Below, one piece after another: positions 16,827-26,905 of a DNA stretch of 49,676 nucleotides (the first letter of the stretch is position 1; each line of letters starts with the position of its first letter). The notes beneath the pieces are model-generated. The model ran no database searches, was not told where the DNA came from, and was given only the letters and a program-made list of their open reading frames with translations. Position numbers and translations under genes: made by a program. The stretch is from Actinomycetota bacterium. GTDB taxonomy: Bacteria; Actinomycetota; Coriobacteriia; Anaerosomatales; Anaerosomataceae. The DNA is taken from positions 107,830 through 157,505 of the forward strand of contig SBEH01000004.1 of NCBI GenBank assembly GCA_009668945.1, in the 5' to 3' direction.

Positions 16827-18038
16827 ATGCTGCACGAGCGGACACGCAAGGTCCTTGCGCTCGCGCTGGCTGTCGTTCTCGTGTTCGGCCTGTTCACCAT
16901 CTCAGGCTGCAAGACGGACGACGGCGGCGAGGGCGGGGACGCCACCGGCGAGGCCGAGACGATCAAGATCGGCGTCCAGACTGCGCTAACCGGACCGCTG
17001 CCGGACTACGGTGCCGCGGCCAAGAACGGTGTCGAGCTGGCTCTTGAGGACTTCGGCACGTTCGAGATGGACGGCAAGACCTACCAGGTCGAGATCGTCG
17101 TCCTCGACGACAAGGCTGAGCCTGCCGAGTCCGGCATCGTGGCGCAGTCGATGGTAGACGAGGGCGTCGTCGGCGTCATCGGCAGCCTCACCACAGGCGC
17201 GACACTCTCGGCGATTCCGATCTACGCCGAGTACCGCATCCCGCAGATCTCCGGCTCGGTGACTGGCCCGAAGGCGAACGCCGACAGCGTCGACACCTTC
17301 TACCGCACCTGCTGGAGCGATGCGATCCAGGGTGAGGCACTTGCCGCGTGGGCCATCGAGCTCGGCGCGAAGAAGGTCGTCCTCATGGACGACAACGGCG
17401 CGTACGCCGTGGGTCTGGCGGACGTGGCCGAGGCTGCGCTGGAGGAGGGTGGCGTCGAGACGCTGCGCCAGAACTGCCAGAGCGGCGACAAGGACCTCTC
17501 GGCCCAGGTGGCCAACGTCAAGGAGTTCGCTCCTGACGCGCTCATCTTCACCGGCTACCACCCGGAGGCCGGTCTGATGCGCAAGCAGATGATCGAGGCC
17601 GGTCTTGGCGACGTCATCTTCATGGGTGGCGACGGCATCAAGTCGGCCGAGTTCGTGGCCGAGGCCGGCGGCACCGCGAACGCCGCAGGCTGCTACGCGA
17701 CCTTCGGCGGCTTCCCGGAGGACCAGCAGCCGGGCTATGAGGCGTTCGCCGAGAAGTACAAGGCGAAGTTCGGCGAGGACGTCGGTCCGTACGCGCAGAA
17801 CAACTACGACGCGTTCGGCGCTCTGATCGCTGCGATCAAGGCCGCCGGCTCGACCGAAACCGAGGACATCATCGCCGCACTCCAGGATCTTGAGTACGAG
17901 GGTGTCACCGGAACGTTCAGCTTCGCTTCTGAGACGGAGGGCGCAGTCCAGCGCGGCGACATCGTCGTGGCAGGGCTAACCCCAGCGAACGTACCTCGGT
18001 ACGTCATCGAAGGCGAGGACTGGGTAGCGGTCGAGTAG
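16827..18038 (+). CDS. livK: Branched-chain/hydrophobic amino acid ABC transporter, substrate-binding lipoprotein
   Basis: Type I periplasmic-binding-fold (Leu/Ile/Val-binding) lipoprotein of 403 residues that captures amino acids outside the membrane. The signal sequence ends in a lipobox, TISGC, with lipidated Cys28, followed by a Gly/Asp/Glu-rich linker. The mature part begins with the family pattern IKIGVQTALTGP and contains VVGVIGSLTTGAT and the IPQISGS ligand-site region. GGGGG lies upstream of the ATG. It precedes livHMGF, separated by a strong hairpin that would let this protein be made in excess. The exact substrate (Leu/Ile/Val or another amino acid) cannot be read. Confidence 0.93.
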   Translation: MLHERTRKVLALALAVVLVFGLFTISGCKTDDGGEGGDATGEAETIKIGVQTALTGPLPDYGAAAKNGVELALEDFGTFEMDGKTYQVEIVVLDDKAEPAESGIVAQSMVDEGVVGVIGSLTTGATLSAIPIYAEYRIPQISGSVTGPKANADSVDTFYRTCWSDAIQGEALAAWAIELGAKKVVLMDDNGAYAVGLADVAEAALEEGGVETLRQNCQSGDKDLSAQVANVKEFAPDALIFTGYHPEAGLMRKQMIEAGLGDVIFMGGDGIKSAEFVAEAGGTANAAGCYATFGGFPEDQQPGYEAFAEKYKAKFGEDVGPYAQNNYDAFGALIAAIKAAGSTETEDIIAALQDLEYEGVTGTFSFASETEGAVQRGDIVVAGLTPANVPRYVIEGEDWVAVE

Positions 18039-18068
18039 CAGCGAAGACCGCTGGGTTCGGGACTCGAG

Positions 18069-18104
18069 ACGGGGGGCGCGGGACGCAGGTCCGGCGCCCC
18101 CCGT
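18069..18104 (+). terminator. Strong hairpin between the binding-protein gene and livH
   Basis: An 11-bp perfect stem (18069-18079 with 18094-18104) and a 14-nt loop, 30 nt after the livK stop. There is no T tract. Such hairpins after binding-protein genes partly terminate or protect the upstream message, giving more binding protein than permease. The rest of the gap (18105-18242) shows no gene. Confidence 0.6.
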
Positions 18105-18242
18105 GCGTTCCGCGATCTGACGTGCTTCGCACCACACCACAAGCGACAGGACGACTGATGCGTGCGAGCGCGATATGGTGGAGAATGCTCGGAGCGTCTG
18201 CATGTTCCAGCCCAAGTACTGATCACGGCTAGGAGCCGTCCT

Positions 18243-19463
18243 TTGAGTCTGGACCACATCGTCACCGTCACCGTCGGCGGCCTCACGGTGGGCATGATCT
18301 ATGCCCTGATCGCGCTGGGCTACACGATGGTCTATGGCGTCCTCAAGTTCATCAACTTCGCGCACGGTGAGGTCTTCACCATCGGTGGCTACACGGCGGC
18401 GTTCACGCTGCTGGCGCTGGGCGTGAACGACGCGATGTCGCCGATCGTGATGGCCGGGTGCATCTTGCTGGCGCTGCTAGCGGCCGTGATCGCCCCGATG
18501 ACTGTCGGGTTCCTCATCGAGCGCATCGCGTACCGGCCGCTCCGAGGGCGTTCGCGCATCATCCCGCTGCTGTCGGCCATCGGCGTTTCGATCGTGATGC
18601 AGCAGCTGATCATCCTCGTCTTCGGTCCGACACCGGTCTCGATGCCTGCGCTTGCCCTCGGGTCGGCCTCGTTCAGTCTGGGTGGGATCCGCATTCGCGT
18701 ACTGGCGGTAGTGATCATCGTGGTCTCGGCGCTGCTCATGATCGGGCTTACCTACCTCGTGAGGTCCACGCGCATCGGCAAGGCGATGCGCGCCACTTCG
18801 CAGGACATGGAAGCCGCCGAGATGATGGGCATCGACACGAACAAGACCATCGCGTTCACGTTCATCGTCGGGTCGGCTCTGGCCGGCATCGGCGGTCTGC
18901 TGGTGGTCATGTATTACGGCTCGCTGAAGTACGACGCCGGCTTCCTGTACGGACTCAAGGCGTTCACTTCGGCGGTTCTCGGCGGCATCGGCAACATCCC
19001 GGGCGCCGTCGTCGGCGCGCTCGTCCTCGGCATGACCGAGACCTACGGCGTGAGCCTCGACCTTGGCTTCCTCGCATGGTTCGTGCTGGCAGGTCTTGTC
19101 CTCGGGCTATACATCCAGATGGTGCGCGTGCCCGGAAGGCGCCTTCAGCACATCGCCGAGGATCGCCGTACGCCCGAGTACGAGAAGTCGGTCAAGAACG
19201 TCTATCGTCTTGCGCCATACTTCGCCGTAAAGACTCTGCTCGCCGAGCGGACCGACGCGTTGCTCTCAGTGTCAGCCGAGCATGCGGTGCGGCTGATGTG
19301 CGGCAATGCGTTCCTCGCCGCGTCAGCGGCGGCGATGTTCGTCTTCGGCGACGTTCGTATCGACACGCGCTGGCAGCCCGTCATCGCATTCGTCGTCCTG
19401 ATGGTCATCCTCATGTTCCGGCCCTCGGGCATACTCGGCGAAGCCATCACGGAGAAGGTGTAG
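18243..19463 (+). CDS. livH: Branched-chain amino acid ABC transporter permease LivH, with insertion
   Basis: Inner-membrane permease, 406 residues from TTG 18243 (AGGAG about 8 nt upstream; the first ATG would cut into helix 1). Typical LivH features are YALIALGYTMVYGVLKFINFAHGE at the N-terminus (about 20-43) and the cytoplasmic ATPase-contact loop RIGKAMRATSQDMEAAEMMGI (about 177-197). GGIGNIPGAVVGALVLG follows, and the ending is FRPSGILG. LivH is normally about 290-310 residues. Here roughly 100 extra residues (about 272-377) lie between the GALVLGMTE segment and the last helix; they include a polar stretch and what looks like an added hydrophobic helix (GNAFLAASAAAMFVF). The frame is intact. 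Confidence 0.92.
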   Translation: MSLDHIVTVTVGGLTVGMIYALIALGYTMVYGVLKFINFAHGEVFTIGGYTAAFTLLALGVNDAMSPIVMAGCILLALLAAVIAPMTVGFLIERIAYRPLRGRSRIIPLLSAIGVSIVMQQLIILVFGPTPVSMPALALGSASFSLGGIRIRVLAVVIIVVSALLMIGLTYLVRSTRIGKAMRATSQDMEAAEMMGIDTNKTIAFTFIVGSALAGIGGLLVVMYYGSLKYDAGFLYGLKAFTSAVLGGIGNIPGAVVGALVLGMTETYGVSLDLGFLAWFVLAGLVLGLYIQMVRVPGRRLQHIAEDRRTPEYEKSVKNVYRLAPYFAVKTLLAERTDALLSVSAEHAVRLMCGNAFLAASAAAMFVFGDVRIDTRWQPVIAFVVLMVILMFRPSGILGEAITEKV

Positions 19464-19466
19464 CCG

Positions 19467-20624
19467 ATGACCGCGATCACCGGCCGCATCCGGTCCGTTA
19501 CCGCTCCCGTCAGGGCGGCCTTCGCTCGCGTGCCGCGCGGCGTGTACTCGGCACTCGGCCTGGCTGCTGCTGCGATATTCCCGCTCCTCAACGTATGGGG
19601 CGTCGTGGAGACCGCTTGGCTGAGGGTAGGCGTGCTGTCGCTGCTCTTTGTGATGCTTTCGCTCGGGCTGAACATCGTCATGGGCGAAACTGGACTGTTG
19701 AACCTCGGCTACATCGCGTTCTTCGCCTTCGGGGCGTACACGACCGCGCTCCTGTCTTCGCCGAAGTTCGAGCTCCGGTGGCCGTTCTTGGCGGTAGTCG
19801 CGCTCTCGACCGTGATCGCGATGATCGCCGGCTTCGTGATAGGTCTGCCGACGCTTCGGCTCCGCGGCGACTACCTGGCGATCGTGACGCTCGCGTTCGG
19901 CGAGATCGTGCGTCTGACGATCATCAACCTGCAGGACTTCACGAACGGTCCGAACGGCATCACGGGGATCTACCCGCCGCGGCTTGCCTCCGAAGGCGCG
20001 ATCGCCTCGCTCGGCGACGCCGCGTGGGCGAAGTGGCTGACCGTCGACAAGCCGATCGAGTACTACTACCTCGTGCTCGTCTGCGTGGTCGTTGTCGCGA
20101 TTCTGCTCTCGAACCTCAAGAACTCGCGTGTCGGCAGGGCGTGGAACGCACTGCGCGAAGACGAGCTGGCCGCAGTCTCGACCGGCATCACCGCCGCCCG
20201 CGCGAAGATGCTCTCCGTGGTTCTCTCCGCCGGTATCGCCGGGTTTGCGGGCGCGCTTTACGCCTACTACTCCAACGTCATCAGTCCCGAGTCGTTCTTG
20301 TTCATGCAGTCGGTGATCGTCGTATGCATGGTCGTGCTCGGCGGCATGGGATCGATTCCCGGCGTGATCCTCGGCGCGATCGTGCTGCAAGCCCTTCCGC
20401 AGATGATTCGCGAGGCAGCGGGGGCGGCCAGGAGTGAGTTCGAGGTCTACCGGATGCTCATCTTCGGTGTGATCATCGTCGTGATGGTCATCTTCCGTCC
20501 CGAGGGCCTCCTGCCCGACAAGCTGTGGCGCAGCGAGTCTCATGAAGTGGACCCGCGCGAACTCGAGAAGACCCGCCAGAGCCTCTTCGACCTCGAAGAG
20601 GGCGAGAAGGACCTGGAGGTGTAG
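19467..20624 (+). CDS. livM: Branched-chain amino acid ABC transporter permease LivM
   Basis: Second inner-membrane permease of the importer, 385 residues, starting 3 nt after livH. Family features are LSLGLNIVMGETGLLNLGYIAFFAFGAYT (about 65-93), LRLRGDYLAIVTLAFGEIVRL, the ATPase-contact loop SRVGRAWNALREDELAA, and the ending GGMGSIPGVILGA...FRPEGLLP. A charged C-terminal tail of about 35 residues (Glu/Asp/Lys-rich) follows the last helix and faces the cytoplasm. Confidence 0.94.
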   Translation: MTAITGRIRSVTAPVRAAFARVPRGVYSALGLAAAAIFPLLNVWGVVETAWLRVGVLSLLFVMLSLGLNIVMGETGLLNLGYIAFFAFGAYTTALLSSPKFELRWPFLAVVALSTVIAMIAGFVIGLPTLRLRGDYLAIVTLAFGEIVRLTIINLQDFTNGPNGITGIYPPRLASEGAIASLGDAAWAKWLTVDKPIEYYYLVLVCVVVVAILLSNLKNSRVGRAWNALREDELAAVSTGITAARAKMLSVVLSAGIAGFAGALYAYYSNVISPESFLFMQSVIVVCMVVLGGMGSIPGVILGAIVLQALPQMIREAAGAARSEFEVYRMLIFGVIIVVMVIFRPEGLLPDKLWRSESHEVDPRELEKTRQSLFDLEEGEKDLEV

Positions 20625-20627
20625 CTC

Positions 20628-21416
20628 ATGACAGCCACTCTCGAACTTCAGGGCGTGTCCATGAGCTTCGGCGGCCTCAAAGCCGTGGACAACCTCTCCT
20701 TCGCCGTGAACGAGAACGAGATCGTCTCGATCATAGGGCCGAACGGTTCTGGCAAGACCACGACGTTCAACGTCATCAGCGGTCTGTACGAACCGGACTC
20801 GGGCGAAATCTTGCTCAAGGGCGAGAGCGTGGCCGGCCTGCGTCCTGACCAGGTGCACGACAAGGGCATCTCGCGGACTTTCCAGTCGCTCCGGCTGTTC
20901 TCCAACATGAGCGTGCTGGAGAACGTGCTGGTCGGGATGCACGCGGTGACGGACGCCGGCGTGCTGTCGTCGATGCTCAGGCTGCCGAGCGTGCGCCGCG
21001 AGGAGAAGGCGATGCGCGAGAAGGCTCAGGAGATCCTCGGCATGTTCCCCGGCCGCTTCTCGGGTCCGCGGCAGCAGCAGCCGGCGTACTCGCTCTCGTA
21101 CGCCAACCGCCGCCGTCTGGAGATCGCTCGCGCGCTCGCGTCGGACCCCACGCTACTAATGCTCGACGAGCCGGTGGCCGGCATGAACCCGATGGAGTCA
21201 CGCGAGGTGATGGAGCAGATCAAGGTGCTCCGCGACCGCGGCCACACGATTCTAATGATCGAGCACGACATGCACGTGGTCGAAGGCGTGTCCGACCGCG
21301 TGATCGCGATGGACCACGGCGTGAAGATCGCCGAAGGAAGCTACCACGACGTAGCCAATGACCCGCAGGTTGTGGAGGCCTATCTTGGCAAGCGAGCAGC
21401 TGAAGCCACTGCTTGA
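20628..21416 (+). CDS. livG: Branched-chain amino acid ABC transporter ATPase LivG
   Basis: Cytoplasmic ATPase that powers the importer, 262 residues. Walker A is GPNGSGKTT (about 38-46), Walker B LLMLDEPVAG, and the signature appears in the family's form LSYANRRRLEIARAL. The H-loop His lies in MIEHDM. It starts 3 nt after livM, and its 3' end overlaps livF by 32 nt. Confidence 0.95.
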   Translation: MTATLELQGVSMSFGGLKAVDNLSFAVNENEIVSIIGPNGSGKTTTFNVISGLYEPDSGEILLKGESVAGLRPDQVHDKGISRTFQSLRLFSNMSVLENVLVGMHAVTDAGVLSSMLRLPSVRREEKAMREKAQEILGMFPGRFSGPRQQQPAYSLSYANRRRLEIARALASDPTLLMLDEPVAGMNPMESREVMEQIKVLRDRGHTILMIEHDMHVVEGVSDRVIAMDHGVKIAEGSYHDVANDPQVVEAYLGKRAAEATA

Positions 21417-22113
21417 GTTCCGGGGCGTCGAGACCTACTACGGGCGCATCCAGATTCTTAAGGGTGTAGATTACCGGGTCAATCCCGGCGAGATCGTCTG
21501 CCTGCTCGGCGGAAACGCTTCGGGCAAGTCCACGACGATGAAGACAATCCTCGGCATCGTGAAGCCCGCCAAGGGCGAGGTGCTGTGGGAGGGTGAGGTC
21601 ATCAACGGTCTGCGCACGGCGGAACGCATCAAGCGTGGTGTGGCGACCGTCCCCGAGAACCGGCGCCTGTTCCCGCACCTCACCGTGCTCGAGAACCTCG
21701 AGATGGGCGCGTACACGCGGAGTGACGCGGCGGGCGTCGCCGAGGATCTCGAGCGCGTGTACGGCTTCTTCCCGAAGCTCGCCGAGCGCCGCAAGCAGCG
21801 GGCCGGGACCCTCTCGGGAGGCGAGCAGCAGATGGTGGCGTTCGGCCGAGCGCTCATGAGCCGGCCGAAGCTCATCTGCATGGATGAGCCCTCGATGGGC
21901 CTCTCGCCCGCGCTCGTGGACCAGAACTTCGATCTCATCCAGCAGGTGAACGAGCAGGGCGTCGCGGTGTTCGTCGTCGAGCAGAACGCCACTGCCGCGC
22001 TATCGATCGCCGACCGCGGATATGTGCTCCAGGGCGGACGCGTGGTCATCGACGGCACCGCTGCCGAGCTGCTGGAGAACCCCGAACTCAAGCGCGCGTA
22101 TCTGGGGGCGTAG
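21385..22113 (+). CDS. livF: Branched-chain amino acid ABC transporter ATPase LivF
   Basis: Second ATPase of the Liv importer, 242 residues. Walker A is GGNASGKSTT, the signature LSGGEQQM, Walker B LICMDEPSMGLSP, and the switch residue lies in VVEQNA. The start is TTG 21385, which has GGAGG 6 nt upstream and lies inside the end of livG; ATG 21358 is in frame but has no ribosome site. Note GGNASGKST where most relatives have GxNGAGKST. It is the last gene of the livKHMGF unit and converges on the exporter genes 51 nt away. Confidence 0.95.
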   Translation: MASEQLKPLLEFRGVETYYGRIQILKGVDYRVNPGEIVCLLGGNASGKSTTMKTILGIVKPAKGEVLWEGEVINGLRTAERIKRGVATVPENRRLFPHLTVLENLEMGAYTRSDAAGVAEDLERVYGFFPKLAERRKQRAGTLSGGEQQMVAFGRALMSRPKLICMDEPSMGLSPALVDQNFDLIQQVNEQGVAVFVVEQNATAALSIADRGYVLQGGRVVIDGTAAELLENPELKRAYLGA

Positions 22114-22164
22114 GCCGCTCGGACGTGCGCCGGCCCGGGTCGCCGGGGCGGGGCGTTGTCTCCG

Positions 22165-23280
22165 CTAAATGCGCCGGTATTTCCGAAGCGCCGCTACGTT
22201 CGCCACGAACAGCACCGCTATGAAGGCCCAGAGCACGGCCAGGTCGGCGCTCACGCCTGAGAGTCCTTCGCCACGCAGCATGACCGCGCGCATCGCATCG
22301 GCGCCGTAGGTCACCGGGAAGATGCGGCTCAAGAACTGCATCCACGCCGGCGTCTGCGACAAGTCGAGCATGCCCGAGAGAAGGATCTGGGGGATCACGA
22401 CGATCTGCAGCAGCTGCATCACCTGCAGTTCGGTATTGGCGAACTCGGACACGAGGACGCCGAGGAGTAGTGACACGAGCGCCATCGACAGCGCGATCAC
22501 CAGCACGAGCCAGAAGCTGCCGAGATTCGGGAACTTCACCCAGTAGATAGCTGCTGCCACGACGATCGTGCTCTGCAAGAGCGTGAACAGCCCGAAGCCC
22601 TGCACGTACCCCAGTACGAGCTCCCATCGGCGTATGGGCGATGCGAGCAGCCGCTCGAGAGTGCCGCCCGTGCGCTCGCGCACGAAGCTGATGCCGCTCG
22701 TGATGAAGACGAAGAAGAAGATGAAGACGCCTATGAACACCGGGCCGTAGTAGTCGAAGATCTGCATGTCCTCGCTGCCGTGCACGTAGGTCACCTCAGG
22801 CGCGGCGGGCGGCTCGAAGTCGGGGAGCGACAGGAACTCGGAGGGGTCGATCACCATCCCGCCCGGGAGGGTGACCGGCTTCAAGTCGAGTTCCAGCGAG
22901 ACGAGAGTCTTCATCTGCGCCTGGGTGACCGCGCGCACCACCGCGCCGGTCTTGGACACGTCCGAGCCTTCCACCCACACGCGCACGGTGTCGTCTTCGA
23001 GTGTGACGAACCCGTCGGCCTCGGCGTCCTCGAGGCGTCGTACGGCGTTGTCCTGTCCGGCGGATTCGGTCTTCGCGCCGGCGTCCTCAAGAGCGGTGAC
23101 GAAATCCCCCGGGACGTCACCGGTCAGGATCAGGGGCTCGTAGTCGGGCGCGCCGAAGATCGTGTTGAGGATGAACAGCGCCAGGATCGGCGCGACCAGC
23201 ATCATGAAGAGGGTGCGCGGGTCGTGCTTGAACTGGCGAAGGATACGGATGGTGACCGCGACTGCACTACGCATCGCCAT
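22165..23280 (-). CDS. ABC-2 type transporter permease
   Basis: Membrane subunit of an ABC-2 exporter, 371 residues. It has one N-terminal helix (about 20-40), a large extracytoplasmic domain (about 45-180), then five to six helices. The hallmark RERTGGTLERLLASPIRRWELVLGY segment lies at about 205-229, as in drug-, lipid- or Na+-exporting ABC-2 permeases (YhgE/NatB-like layouts). The start overlaps the end of the ATPase gene; ATG 23280 is preferred, with GTG 23283 or ATG 23274 possible. The substrate cannot be inferred. Confidence 0.9.
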   Translation of the reverse strand: MAMRSAVAVTIRILRQFKHDPRTLFMMLVAPILALFILNTIFGAPDYEPLILTGDVPGDFVTALEDAGAKTESAGQDNAVRRLEDAEADGFVTLEDDTVRVWVEGSDVSKTGAVVRAVTQAQMKTLVSLELDLKPVTLPGGMVIDPSEFLSLPDFEPPAAPEVTYVHGSEDMQIFDYYGPVFIGVFIFFFVFITSGISFVRERTGGTLERLLASPIRRWELVLGYVQGFGLFTLLQSTIVVAAAIYWVKFPNLGSFWLVLVIALSMALVSLLLGVLVSEFANTELQVMQLLQIVVIPQILLSGMLDLSQTPAWMQFLSRIFPVTYGADAMRAVMLRGEGLSGVSADLAVLWAFIAVLFVANVAALRKYRRI

Positions 23281-24001
23281 CACCGCCCTCTCCGCGGGCG
23301 AAGTGCAGGAACGCGTCCTCGAGGGTCGCCGCGCTCGCGCGGTCCTTGAGCTCGGCAGGCGAGCCGATCGCGATGAACACGCCGTCGCGGATCATCGCCA
23401 GGCGGTCGCAGCGCTCGGCCTCGTCCATCACGTGCGTGGTGACGATCAGGGTCGTACCGGCGGCGGCCATCTTCCGGAACGACTCCCAGATGTCCACGCG
23501 GTGCAGCGGATCCAGGCCGATCGTCGGCTCGTCGAGGATCAGCAGCTCCGGCTCGTGGAGGATCGCCGTGGCAAGCGAGAGGCGACGGCGCATCCCGCCC
23601 GAGTAGTCGCGGGCCTGCTTGCGCGGCTCCACGCGCAGGTGCGCCGTCTCGAGCGCCTTGGCGGCCGCTGACTTGAGCGCATCGCCGGTCAGTCCGTAGA
23701 TGGTACCGAAGAACCCGAGGTTCTCGCTTGCGGTGAGGTCCAGGTACAGCGCATCCGACTGCGCCATGTACCCCATGCGCCGCATGAGAGCGAGGGATGG
23801 CATCGGCTGGCCGAATGCCTCCACCGAGCCGGACACCGGCTCGGCCACCCCAGCGATGATGTTCACGAACGTCGTCTTGCCCGCGCCCGACGGGCCGAGC
23901 AGGCCGAGGATCTCGCCGGGCTCGACGCCGAGGGAGACGCCGTGCAGCACCTCCTGGCGTCCGAACCGCTGGACGATGTCGCGTGCTGCGAGGAGCGGCA
24001 T
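23267..24001 (-). CDS. ABC-2 type transporter ATPase
   Basis: ATPase of the exporter pair, 244 residues from ATG 24001 (GGGAG 7 nt upstream). Walker A is GPSGAGKTT, the signature YSGGMRRRLSLA, Walker B LLILDEPTIGLDP, and the H-loop lies in VTTHVMDEAERC. It resembles daunorubicin/NatA-type ATPases. It overlaps the permease gene by 14 nt. It lies about 100 nt after atpC on the same strand, so read-through from the ATP synthase operon is possible, though the gap (24002-24102) contains no clear terminator. Confidence 0.93.
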   Translation of the reverse strand: MPLLAARDIVQRFGRQEVLHGVSLGVEPGEILGLLGPSGAGKTTFVNIIAGVAEPVSGSVEAFGQPMPSLALMRRMGYMAQSDALYLDLTASENLGFFGTIYGLTGDALKSAAAKALETAHLRVEPRKQARDYSGGMRRRLSLATAILHEPELLILDEPTIGLDPLHRVDIWESFRKMAAAGTTLIVTTHVMDEAERCDRLAMIRDGVFIAIGSPAELKDRASAATLEDAFLHFARGEGGDGDA

Positions 24002-24102
24002 GCGCGTCTCCCGGGTCGGGTTCGTTGGGCAAAGGATACCGCGGGAACCCCTGTCCCGTGCAGGCTGCGCTTCATGCAAGTTGTGCGCGCCAGGCGCTGC
24101 GA

Positions 24103-26887
<2,785 letters not shown>

Positions 26888-26905
26888 GGACCGTCATGAC
26901 GCGCG

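Noticed and set aside
21358-21384. ATG 21358 as the livF start
   Set aside because: It lacks a ribosome site and adds nine residues not expected in LivF; TTG 21385 has GGAGG at proper spacing.
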